From assembly GCF_900129135.1 (NCBI RefSeq), contig NZ_FQVI01000011.1:62001-126000 (forward strand): 64,000 nt of DNA, read 5' to 3'. The stretch's first letter is position 1; each line of letters opens with the position of its first letter. Shown in pieces: positions 7,071-14,330 of the stretch. The DNA is from Lactonifactor longoviformis DSM 17459. Lineage in GTDB: Bacteria; Bacillota; Clostridia; Lachnospirales; Lachnospiraceae. The position numbers and the translations under genes were made by a program. The notes under the pieces are model-generated. The model was not told where the DNA came from. It ran no database searches and saw only the letters and a program-made list of their open reading frames with translations.

Positions 7071-8447
7071 CTAAAAGCAGATTCCCATGGTCCTCAGCTC
7101 TTCTTTCACTTCCACATACATGGCTTCCCACTCAGGAACCGGAGTTACTGTCTCCATGTCATACGCCTCATCAAAGCGTTTTCCTTTATTCTTATCCTCC
7201 ATCTGGAATATATGCTCATATTTTTCCAGAAGCTTTAATACGATCTCATTTGCCTGCGACCGGGTCATTCCCTGTCTTGCCACAGCTTTTCCTACCTCGC
7301 CCATCAGTCTTACTTCAAGTCCTGTGCCGTTGGGCTCCCTTCCGTTTGCTGATCCAAGCCCTTCCAGATGCCCGCCGCAGACGGTTACAACAATAGAGTT
7401 CGCCGCCACTTCATAGAGAAGCTCTTTGGTAAGCGCACCGCTGCTTGGCCACAGATCACATACGATAATTGCCGGAGCACATTTTGCAAAGATCTGGCAG
7501 AGTACAGCCTGAAGCCACAGGCAGCCCCTGGCTGTGGTAGCCACTTCCTTGATATGGATGGGATGACAGAGGTGATAGTCTGCCAGACACAAAATATTAG
7601 CCGCCAGGATAGACGCGGTCATTACAAGGGTAGCGCCCGGTGCATCTCCCGCCAGGCCTCCCACCATGGTACAGGCCAGAGAGGCATTTTTCATGCCGTA
7701 ATCCAGGGAGTTGGCGGCACGTATCAGATTCCCGTTGTCAATAATCAGTTCGTTAAACATTGCCACCAGATGGGAATCGCATGGACGCAGACAGCGCTCA
7801 TAGGAGGCACTCAGATCTCCCATCTCCGTAACCGCACTCTCAGCCGCCAAAAGCCCCATACCGGGCCGTCCCACAGCTTCCAGGGCCTTGTGGAGATACT
7901 GAAGTTCCCGCCTCACGGCAATCACCTCTGTAGGATCCCCGCTTTTCACAGTATGGCCGTCCACATCTACCAGAGAACCGCAGGTCAGCAAATCGACCAC
8001 CGGTTCCTTGGCAGAGCTTAGCACATTGGCATAATACATACGTTCCGGCGTAGGACACCCCGGATTGCCGGCCCAGACAGCCGGCTCTCTTCTGTCCTCT
8101 ATGCCTCTGGCTACCAGAGTATACGCATCTTTGCCTTCCCCCATCACAAGCTCCTGTTTCATGTTTCGTATGCCCTGTTCAATCTCTTCCTCCGTAAATG
8201 TGATAATACGGCCTGTGGACATATTATAGACACCGATTTTCAGAATCAGGGTTTTAGCAGCCGCCAGCATATCCTCCAAGAGACGGTCATCCTGAGGAAT
8301 AAGAACCTGTTTGTCCCAGCTGAAGCTGTACTCCTCTACTAATTCCCGGACTTCATCTATCAGATAGTCCATGTCCCACTCATTCTTTGTTACCTTCGTT
8401 CCAGTATAACTCCTGGAACAGATTTCCAGATACTCCTTTGCATTCAT
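7071..8447 (-). CDS. MtmB-type corrinoid methyltransferase homologue without pyrrolysine
   Basis: 458 residues, the same length as archaeal monomethylamine methyltransferase MtmB. Collinear family landmarks as I recall them: WDMDYLIDEVRELVEEYSFSW, VGRPGMG at 192-198, CDSHLVAMFNELIIDNGNLI, the Gly-rich VVTVCGGHLEGLGSANG and a C-terminal YDMETVTPVPEWE close to YDVKTVTPTEEY of MtmB. In MtmB the essential pyrrolysine (amber codon 202) follows GRPGMGV; here the equivalent residue is Leu200 and the frame is open. The protein therefore cannot use the pyrrolysine mechanism and its substrate is unknown. It is cotranscribed with a nucleobase-type permease. No corrinoid protein or pyl gene is in the window. 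The stop codon is UAG, but readthrough would add only nine codons. Confidence 0.85.
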   Translation of the reverse strand: MNAKEYLEICSRSYTGTKVTKNEWDMDYLIDEVRELVEEYSFSWDKQVLIPQDDRLLEDMLAAAKTLILKIGVYNMSTGRIITFTEEEIEQGIRNMKQELVMGEGKDAYTLVARGIEDRREPAVWAGNPGCPTPERMYYANVLSSAKEPVVDLLTCGSLVDVDGHTVKSGDPTEVIAVRRELQYLHKALEAVGRPGMGLLAAESAVTEMGDLSASYERCLRPCDSHLVAMFNELIIDNGNLIRAANSLDYGMKNASLACTMVGGLAGDAPGATLVMTASILAANILCLADYHLCHPIHIKEVATTARGCLWLQAVLCQIFAKCAPAIIVCDLWPSSGALTKELLYEVAANSIVVTVCGGHLEGLGSANGREPNGTGLEVRLMGEVGKAVARQGMTRSQANEIVLKLLEKYEHIFQMEDKNKGKRFDEAYDMETVTPVPEWEAMYVEVKEELRTMGICF

Positions 8448-8460
8448 CTGTTCGTCCTCC

Positions 8461-8595
8461 TTATCCTATAACGATTTGCCAGGTACTTACCGCAACAAGC
8501 ACCGCCTGTCCCACATCCAGCCAGTTCTTCCGCAACTCTGAACTGCAGTACTTATGATAATACTGAAATCTGTTTCTCAGATTTCTATATATCAA
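8461..8595 (-). other. Leader of the MtmB-like operon with an open frame
   Basis: The 130-bp leader between the hairpin and the MtmB-like gene contains a minus-strand frame open for about 44 codons (from a TTG at about 8594 to a TAA at 8461-8463). That TAA is directly followed by the AAGGAGG ribosome site of the next gene. There is no ATG and no ribosome site for it, so it may be a remnant, an unusual leader peptide or chance. I do not recognise a riboswitch here. Confidence 0.3.
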
Positions 8596-8648
8596 AAAAG
8601 GACGAAAAACCTTTAAATCTAAAATTTAAATAGGTTTTTCGTCCTTTT
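8596..8648 (-). terminator. Leader terminator hairpin (possible attenuator)
   Basis: A 16-bp perfect outer stem (AAAAGGACGAAAAACC 8596-8611 with 8633-8648) plus a 7-bp inner stem (8612-8618 with 8624-8630) and a CTAAA loop. Read on the minus strand, the 3' arm ends GTCC followed by six T, a canonical intrinsic terminator. It lies about 22-75 nt after the predicted start of the MtmB-like transcript and before its first gene, so it would need to be bypassed for expression. Confidence 0.7.
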
Positions 8649-8676
8649 ATACGGTTGTTATAAAACTATTTGTAAC

Positions 8677-8705
8677 ATAATACCATATTTTGTTGAATTT
8701 ATCAA
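8677..8705 (-). promoter_or_regulatory. Promoter of the MtmB-like/permease operon
   Basis: Minus strand TTGATA (8705-8700), 17-bp spacer, TATTAT (8682-8677). The start would fall near 8670, just before the leader hairpin. Confidence 0.6.
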
Positions 8706-8785
8706 TATTTTCCACCGTTATCAGTATTTATTTCTGCTAATCCTTTTATAAGCCCTGCTGATAAAAGGAACTTTCCGGTAACTTA

Positions 8786-8814
8786 TTGATTTTACAGAAC
8801 ATCTGTACTATACT
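8786..8814 (+). promoter_or_regulatory. Ferritin promoter with a palindrome in the spacer
   Basis: TTGATT (8786-8791), 17-bp spacer, TATACT (8809-8814). The spacer holds the perfect inverted repeat TACAGA-ACA-TCTGTA (8793-8807), well placed to act as a repressor site. It differs from the feo operator, so a second regulator is implied. Confidence 0.65.
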
Positions 8815-8848
8815 GTAGGCAAGCTTAGAATCGAAAGGAGAAATGATT

Positions 8849-9361
8849 ATGTTAAATAATAAAGTAGCTGAACTTTTAAATACACAGGTTAATAAAGAGT
8901 TTTATTCCGCTTATCTCTATCTCCACTTTGCTAATTTTTACGTAGAGCAGGGACTGAACGGCTTTGCCAACTGGTACCAGGTACAGGCACAGGAAGAACG
9001 GGATCACGCTATGTTATTTATACAATATATGCAGAATAACGATGTCCCCGTCACTTTTGAGGCAATTGAAAAGCCTTCAGCGGATCTCAGTGGGAATATG
9101 GACGCCCTGAAGGAGGGACTGGCCCATGAGCAGTATGTCACCGGCCTGATTCACAACATCTACGATGCAGCTTACAGTGTAAAGGATTTCAGGACCATGC
9201 AGTTTTTAGACTGGTTTGTCAAGGAACAGGGGGAAGAGGAAACTAACGCGAATGATTTAATCAAAAAGATGGAGCTCTTTGGTTCAGATCCAAAAAGCCT
9301 CTATATGCTGGACCAGGAGCTTGCCGGCAGGGTATATGCTGCGCCTTCACTGGTATTGTAA
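8849..9361 (+). CDS. ftn: Non-haem ferritin
   Basis: 170 residues from the ATG at 8849, preferred over one at 8843 because AGGAG (8836-8840) then sits 8 nt away. The four-helix ferritin is complete, with ferroxidase ligands in NKEFYSAYLYL, in the EERDHAMLF helix, and in the third/fourth helices (AHEQYVTGLIHNIYDAA; WFVKEQGEEE). It stores iron as Fe(III) mineral in a 24-mer and limits Fenton chemistry. It lies near, but is transcribed apart from, the feo uptake genes. Confidence 0.95.
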   Translation: MLNNKVAELLNTQVNKEFYSAYLYLHFANFYVEQGLNGFANWYQVQAQEERDHAMLFIQYMQNNDVPVTFEAIEKPSADLSGNMDALKEGLAHEQYVTGLIHNIYDAAYSVKDFRTMQFLDWFVKEQGEEETNANDLIKKMELFGSDPKSLYMLDQELAGRVYAAPSLVL

Positions 9362-9388
9362 CACTGAAAAGAGGGAGGAGACACCTAT

Positions 9389-9625
9389 ATGCGCCTTGAA
9401 CAGATACAGGCTGTGCTGAAAGAGCGTCAGCAGCCATACTCCTATGTGGAAGAGGATGGATGCGGCAGCATTGACTTTGAATACCGGGGAATTGCCTATC
9501 ACGTCTGGGAATTTCAGGATGAGTCCTGGGGGGCTGAAACGAATGTGAGAAACGGCGGCTACAGCGAAGATCTCTTCGGGGATTATGAAGCCCAGATCAT
9601 ACAGATTATGAAAGAATGGAAATAA
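9389..9625 (+). CDS. Small conserved acidic protein
   Basis: 78 residues, 27 nt after ferritin with a GGGAGGAG ribosome site, so it is probably cotranscribed. It is acidic (EEDGCGSIDFEYRG, then WEFQDESWGAET) with no signal peptide or membrane segment and a single Cys. The pattern suggests a small globular alpha/beta protein. I cannot name a family or function; a role linked to ferritin is only suggested by position. Confidence 0.75.
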   Translation: MRLEQIQAVLKERQQPYSYVEEDGCGSIDFEYRGIAYHVWEFQDESWGAETNVRNGGYSEDLFGDYEAQIIQIMKEWK

Positions 9626-9632
9626 ACCCGGA

Positions 9633-9668
9633 AACCCGGAAATCAATCCGTTGGTTTTCCGGGTTTTC
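9633..9668. terminator. Bidirectional terminator
   Basis: AACCCGGAAA (9633-9642) pairs with TTTCCGGGTT (9656-9665), followed by TTCTCTTT. It separates the ferritin unit from the convergent MFS gene. Confidence 0.7.
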
Positions 9669-9683
9669 TCTTTGGTACTGCTG

Positions 9684-10949
9684 CTATTTTCTGGTCTTCC
9701 AGGTTGGGCAGCCGTCCATGGTACATCGGTTTTTCCAGCCTGCCGCAATACAGAACGCTGAGATCAGCAGCAGAATGATAATGCCAAATAAGACCGGACG
9801 GTAGTCATTCATAAAATCATAGATAAACCCGTAAGCGGGAATCAGAAGGATAGATGCCAGAGGGGCACCCATGGAAACCTTTGCGTATATCTTCTCATAA
9901 TCCTTCTGTCCATAGAAGGTAAGGGTCAAGATAGGTGCCAGCACCATAACACCGGAGCTGACCAGGCCATGCATAAAGGTAGCTAATCCAAAGATCAAAA
10001 AGCTGTGGGATGCAAACAGAAAGCCTGCTGCCGCCAAAAGCCCGATCACAATGATGCCATAGCAGGTCTTCAGACTGCCGATACGATCGCTGATCATGCC
10101 TATGGCCACGGAGCCGATGGAACTTCCCACTGAGGCAAAGGCCAGAGCCATTCCTGTACTCTGGGCAGAATAACCCAGCAGCTGCCCATAGGTGGGAATA
10201 TGCTGAACAAATACCCCCACTCCCGTAATCGCTATCATAAATATCAGCAGCAGATAAAAAGAGATTGATTTTAAGGCTGTCTTCTCCTCTATCTCTAGCT
10301 GCTGTCTGGGCTTTTCCTTGTCTGCCGCCGCTGTCTTTTCCTCTGCTCCATAGGGAAGCATGCCGCTGTCTTTGGGCGAATTGCGCAGGAGTATCAATGA
10401 CGCCAATAGAATGACGGCAAATGTAACCCCTCCAACCAAAATATAAGCAGTTCTCCATCCGCTTCCGGCTATGACAGCAGAGGTGACCGGCTGAAGAACG
10501 GCTCCAAACAAACTGACGCAGGCCATCTGAATACCGAGCATAAGGCCTACATTTCTCGAAAACCACCGGTTAATCAGAATCGGCCCCAGAAGATTTACTA
10601 CTATGGCCGCCCCTATGGCCTGGGGAACTGCAAGAAGATACCAACCATAAACCTTATTTAAAAACCCGCAGGCCGCAAATGAAACAGCCTGCAGCGCTGC
10701 CCCGGCCAGCGTCACCATCCGGATATCGTACTTGTTGATAAGCTTTCCCGCAAGGGGAAGAAAAAGTACCAGCACTACAGAGGAGATGCTCATGTAGAGG
10801 GAGAGACTTCCTATACCAACCCCGATTTCCCGGGATACCGGCAGAAGGAAGAGACCTGAGGTCATATTGATTCCGCCCCCCGCAAATCCCCGTATTAGTA
10901 TTACGCCCAGCAGTATATTCCACGCATAATGCCATCTTCTTTCAGTCAT
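9684..10949 (-). CDS. Major facilitator superfamily transporter
   Basis: 421 residues with about 12 transmembrane helices in two halves joined by a charged loop (KTAAADKEKPRQQLEIEEKTALK, about residues 209-231). The loop after helix 8 contains MISDRIGSLKTCYG, the repeated MFS motif A. The overall look is that of the monocarboxylate/oxalate-formate (OFA-like) group, but substrate and direction are not readable. Its start overlaps the stop of the AhpF-like gene by 4 nt, so it belongs to the ahp operon, an unexpected partner for peroxide defence. Confidence 0.85.
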   Translation of the reverse strand: MTERRWHYAWNILLGVILIRGFAGGGINMTSGLFLLPVSREIGVGIGSLSLYMSISSVVLVLFLPLAGKLINKYDIRMVTLAGAALQAVSFAACGFLNKVYGWYLLAVPQAIGAAIVVNLLGPILINRWFSRNVGLMLGIQMACVSLFGAVLQPVTSAVIAGSGWRTAYILVGGVTFAVILLASLILLRNSPKDSGMLPYGAEEKTAAADKEKPRQQLEIEEKTALKSISFYLLLIFMIAITGVGVFVQHIPTYGQLLGYSAQSTGMALAFASVGSSIGSVAIGMISDRIGSLKTCYGIIVIGLLAAAGFLFASHSFLIFGLATFMHGLVSSGVMVLAPILTLTFYGQKDYEKIYAKVSMGAPLASILLIPAYGFIYDFMNDYRPVLFGIIILLLISAFCIAAGWKNRCTMDGCPTWKTRK

Positions 10950-12601
10950 AGCTGCCCTACCTTTTCTATCTGTTCCAGAATCTGTTCCATAGAGAGCGCC
11001 CCGAATACGGTCTGCTTTTCATTTATAATCAATGCCGGTACACTCATAAGACTATACGTTTTCTTCAGCTGGGGAAACATACTGATATCTATCATTTCTG
11101 CCTCTATCTGGGGATTTAAGATAGCCAGATGCTGTGCGGCTATTACGGTCTCCGGACAGAAATGGCAGGACAGAGAGATTGCGATCTGCAGCTTAACCCT
11201 CCTTTTGACAGCCATTACCCGGTTTTGCACCGACTCTTCCACTCCCTGGCCAGGACCTGACAGATTATAGACAGCCAGCACGAAGGAATTAAACTCGTGG
11301 CCCGCCGGGATTCCTGAAAATTTTACTCCGCTGTATTCTTTTGTTTCCTTCAGAAGTGCAATCATAGGGTAATTCTCAGCATTTACTTCTGCTTCCAATT
11401 CCTTATCCTCCCCCTTCCTCCGGATTACCATATGAATCCTTTTGCAAATACTGCATACCTCTTCACAAAATTTCTTTAGCTCCTCAGACTTTCTGCTGTC
11501 GTCCAGGATAACTGCCAGGTAAGTCTCTCTCTCCAGTTTGTCAAACACCGTCTGTACCTGAGAACGTAAGTCCTGTGAGATAATAGCAGGCCCGTCCACA
11601 GAGTCCGCCTCTGTCTGCTCTGATACATTCAGGTTTTTTTCCTCCCGAATGCCGTGCTTTTCCTTGTATTCTGTGATGTACTTTTCTACCTGTGTTGCCG
11701 CGATCGCTCCGTCAGCAGTAGCGGTCACCAGCTGCCTGAGGAGCTTTGGCCTGAGATCCCCGGCGGCATAGACACCGGAAAGATTTGTTTCCATCCGTTC
11801 ATTGGTTATCACATGCCCGGCTTCGTCTAATGTAACCTGTCCCCGATACAGTTCTGTAGAAGGCTGGTAACCGATAAATACAAAGATACCGAAGGTTTCA
11901 TCCTCCTCTGACACCTTGTACTCAAAGGTCTCTCCTGTCTGATTGTTTTTAAATACGGCGCCTCTGAGCACAGTATCCCCGTATGCCTCGGTAATCTCCG
12001 TATGAAACATCACTTCAATCTTCGGATGGGAGAGCACTTTGTCAGAGATAGATTTTGCACACTTAAAAGCGCCTTTTCTCACCACAACAGTCACTTTTTT
12101 ACCAAAACGGGTAAGGTAGAGAGCCTCTTCAGCAGCACTGTAGCCGCCGCCGATTACAAAAATGTCTTTACCCTCAAAGAAAAAGCCATCGCAGGTAGCA
12201 CAGTACCCGATTCCTCTCCCTCTGAACTCCTCTTCCCCCTGAAAGCCCAGCTTTTTAGGCTCCGCCCCTGTGGCCAGTATAACAGCCCGGCTTTTCAAAA
12301 CCCCGGAGCTTGTCTCTACCTCTTTGATCTCCTGGGTAAGCTTCAGGTTAACTACATCCTGCTGCAGAAATTCTGTTCCAAAGGAAGAAGCCTGCTCCAG
12401 CATTCTTTCTGCCAGTTCCGTCCCGGATATTTTTCTAAATCCAGGATAATTCGCAATCTCATCTGTAATTGCCGCCTGCCCGCCGGCCCCCTGTTTTTCT
12501 ACTACAGCTGCCTTAAGTTTTGCACGGCCCGCATAGATCCCCGCAGTCAGTCCGGCACAGCCCCCTCCCAGAATCAACAGATCATAAATACCATGTTCCA
12601 T
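10946..12601 (-). CDS. Permuted AhpF-like NAD(P)H:peroxiredoxin reductase
   Basis: 551 residues. Residues 1-310 are a thioredoxin-reductase-type flavoprotein: FAD motif LGGGCAGLTAG, redox pair C134-A-T-C137, NAD(P)H motif VIGGGYSAAEEAL, and the FAD-closing GVYAAGD. Residues 340-551 resemble the AhpF N-terminal double-thioredoxin domain, with an active pair C479-H-F-C482. In classical AhpF that domain is at the N-terminus, so the order here is swapped. It should pass electrons from NAD(P)H to the AhpC encoded upstream. Confidence 0.88.
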   Translation of the reverse strand: MEHGIYDLLILGGGCAGLTAGIYAGRAKLKAAVVEKQGAGGQAAITDEIANYPGFRKISGTELAERMLEQASSFGTEFLQQDVVNLKLTQEIKEVETSSGVLKSRAVILATGAEPKKLGFQGEEEFRGRGIGYCATCDGFFFEGKDIFVIGGGYSAAEEALYLTRFGKKVTVVVRKGAFKCAKSISDKVLSHPKIEVMFHTEITEAYGDTVLRGAVFKNNQTGETFEYKVSEEDETFGIFVFIGYQPSTELYRGQVTLDEAGHVITNERMETNLSGVYAAGDLRPKLLRQLVTATADGAIAATQVEKYITEYKEKHGIREEKNLNVSEQTEADSVDGPAIISQDLRSQVQTVFDKLERETYLAVILDDSRKSEELKKFCEEVCSICKRIHMVIRRKGEDKELEAEVNAENYPMIALLKETKEYSGVKFSGIPAGHEFNSFVLAVYNLSGPGQGVEESVQNRVMAVKRRVKLQIAISLSCHFCPETVIAAQHLAILNPQIEAEMIDISMFPQLKKTYSLMSVPALIINEKQTVFGALSMEQILEQIEKVGQL

Positions 12602-12628
12602 ATCTAAATTCCTTTCCTGACCGTATTC

Positions 12629-12667
12629 AAAAATGCCGCATGGGGACCAGCTGCAGGTCCCAGCGGC
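12629..12667 (-). terminator. Terminator between ahpC and the AhpF-like gene
   Basis: On the minus strand GCCGC-TG-GGACC ... GGTCC-CCAT-GCGGC followed by ATTTTT. Placed between ahpC and the reductase gene, it would make ahpC the more abundant message. Confidence 0.65.
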
Positions 12668-12673
12668 AGATTC

Positions 12674-13237
12674 TTATAATTTTCCGATTAAATCAAGGCT
12701 TGGAGAAAGTGTTTCCTCCCCTGGTTTCCATTTTGCCGGGCATACCTGGTCTCCGTGAACTGCTACAAACTGTGCGGCCTGTACCTTGCGCAGAAGTTCT
12801 TCCGCATCTCTTCCGATACTGTTGTCGTTTACTTCATATGCCTTTATGACTCCTTCGGGATTCACAATAAAGGTTCCCCGAAGAGCAAGTCCCTCCTCTT
12901 CTATGAGTACTTCGAACATACGGGCCAGTTTTCCGGTAGGATCCGCCAGCATTGGGTACTGAATCTTTCTGATGGTATCTGAAGTATCTGCCCATGCTTT
13001 GTGGACAAAATGAGTGTCCGTAGACACAGAATAGATCTCACAGTCAATTTCCTTAAACTTCTCGTAATTGTCAGCCAGATCCCCAAGCTCAGTAGGGCAC
13101 ACAAATGTAAAATCTGCCGGATAAAATACAAAAACCGACCAGTGTCCCTCTATACAGTTTAAGGTTACTTCTTTGAACTCTCCGTTCTGATAGGACTGCA
13201 CTGCAAAATCCTCTAATTTTCTTCCAATTAACGCCAT
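12674..13237 (-). CDS. ahpC: Peroxiredoxin AhpC
   Basis: 187 residues, a typical 2-Cys peroxiredoxin. The peroxidatic Cys47 is in DFTFVCPTE and the resolving Cys (about 166) is in GDQVCPAKW. It reduces hydrogen peroxide, organic peroxides and peroxynitrite and is recycled by the reductase encoded just downstream. AGGAGGTG lies before the ATG. Confidence 0.96.
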   Translation of the reverse strand: MALIGRKLEDFAVQSYQNGEFKEVTLNCIEGHWSVFVFYPADFTFVCPTELGDLADNYEKFKEIDCEIYSVSTDTHFVHKAWADTSDTIRKIQYPMLADPTGKLARMFEVLIEEEGLALRGTFIVNPEGVIKAYEVNDNSIGRDAEELLRKVQAAQFVAVHGDQVCPAKWKPGEETLSPSLDLIGKL

Positions 13238-13365
13238 AATTCACCTCCTGATTTATTCTGTTTTAGTATCTGCGGACATGGCTGGTTTATGCAGAAAACG
13301 GAATGTATATTTTGCGTACATCCGATAAAACTAACTGTAACATTATAAAATAAAGGTGGTAAAAC

Positions 13366-14160
13366 ATGAAAAAACTCCAGAACAAAACAGCTCTTGTTAC
13401 CTCTGCAACAAAGGGCATCGGCCTGGCCTGTGCGTTAAAATTAGCAGAGGAGGGAGCCAGGGTATATATGGGTGTCCGCAGAATGGAGGATACTCAGAAG
13501 ATTTGTGATGAATACAAAGAGAAGGGGTTTGATATGACCCCAGTATATTTTGAAGCCACTAAGGAGGAGAGCTACGCTTCTATGGTGGATGACGTGATGA
13601 CTCAGAGCGGCAGACTGGATATTCTCATCAATAATTTTGGTGTCGGCCGTCCCTCTGAAGATCTGGATCTGATTCACAGTTCCGAAAAAGCCTTTTTTGA
13701 TCTTCTGCATCTGAATCTCGGGAGTGTATACCGCATTTCCAAGCTGGTAATCCCACATATGATTGATAACGGATGGGGAAGTATCGTAAATATATCCTCC
13801 GTGGGAGGATCTATCCCGGATATAACCAGAATCGGCTATGGGGTATCCAAAGCTGCCGTTAACAATATTACGCAGCAGATTGCCCTGCAGTATGCCCGGG
13901 ATAACATCCGCTGCAATGCCGTTCTTCCCGGTCTGACAGCTACCGACGCCGCGCTGAATTCCATGCCGGAATCCTTTGTGGCATCCTTTCTGTCTCATGT
14001 CCCCCTGAACCGCATGGGCAAGCCTGAAGATATGGCCAATGCAGCACTTTTTTTCGCCAGCGATGACTCCTCTTATATTACCGGACATATCATGGAAGTA
14101 GCAGGCGGATACGGCCTCGGAACACCGCAATATGCAGATATGGTTCGGAAGTCCTTATAG
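13366..14160 (+). CDS. 7-alpha-hydroxysteroid dehydrogenase-like SDR
   Basis: 264 residues. Classical short-chain dehydrogenase: cofactor motif TSATKGIG (12-19), NNFG (89-92), catalytic Ser145, Tyr158 and Lys162 (YGVSK), nearly the numbering of Escherichia coli 7-alpha-HSDH. The C-terminal half (IALQYARDNIRCNAVLPGL, HVPLNRMGKPEDMANA, EVAGGYGLGTPQY) closely follows clostridial bile-acid 7-alpha-HSDHs as I recall them, including the GTPQY tail. The likely reaction is reversible oxidation of the 7-alpha-hydroxyl of bile acids; another sterol or a hydroxy-ketone cannot be excluded. AAAGGTGG precedes the ATG and the gene stands alone. Confidence 0.82.
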   Translation: MKKLQNKTALVTSATKGIGLACALKLAEEGARVYMGVRRMEDTQKICDEYKEKGFDMTPVYFEATKEESYASMVDDVMTQSGRLDILINNFGVGRPSEDLDLIHSSEKAFFDLLHLNLGSVYRISKLVIPHMIDNGWGSIVNISSVGGSIPDITRIGYGVSKAAVNNITQQIALQYARDNIRCNAVLPGLTATDAALNSMPESFVASFLSHVPLNRMGKPEDMANAALFFASDDSSYITGHIMEVAGGYGLGTPQYADMVRKSL

Positions 14161-14197
14161 GGAAGTCTGTTAAACCAATATTTCGAAGGAATCTGCC

Positions 14198-14230
14198 AAA
14201 AGAGAGCCTGGAGCAATCCGGCTCTCTTTT
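14198..14230 (+). terminator. Terminator after the SDR gene
   Basis: AGAGAGCC (14201-14208) pairs with GGCTCTCT (14220-14227), followed by TTT. Confidence 0.75.
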
Positions 14231-14245
14231 GCATCACACTGACTC

Positions 14246-14299
14246 TTGACTTCTCTTCTGCTGCCACTTATAATTAGCTTATATTTATTACATATGTAA
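14246..14299 (+). promoter_or_regulatory. blaR1-blaI promoter and BlaI-type operator
   Basis: TTGACT (14246-14251), 17-bp spacer, TATAAT (14269-14274). The perfect palindrome TTACATATGTAA (14288-14299) lies just after the expected start and fits the TACA-N-TGTA pattern of BlaI/MecI operators. The same GTAAGACTT flank appears at the PBP promoter. Confidence 0.8.
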
Positions 14300-14330
14300 G
14301 ACTTACCCGGCTCTGAAGGAGGGTCTTTTC

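Noticed and set aside
7071-7073. Amber stop of the MtmB-like gene as a possible pyrrolysine codon
   Set aside because: Readthrough would add only nine codons before TGA, and the family's pyrrolysine site is internal, where this gene has Leu. A normal stop is more likely.
12520-12849. Plus-strand frame spanning the ahpC-reductase gap
   Set aside because: Crosses two genes on the opposite strand and the terminator; no ribosome site.
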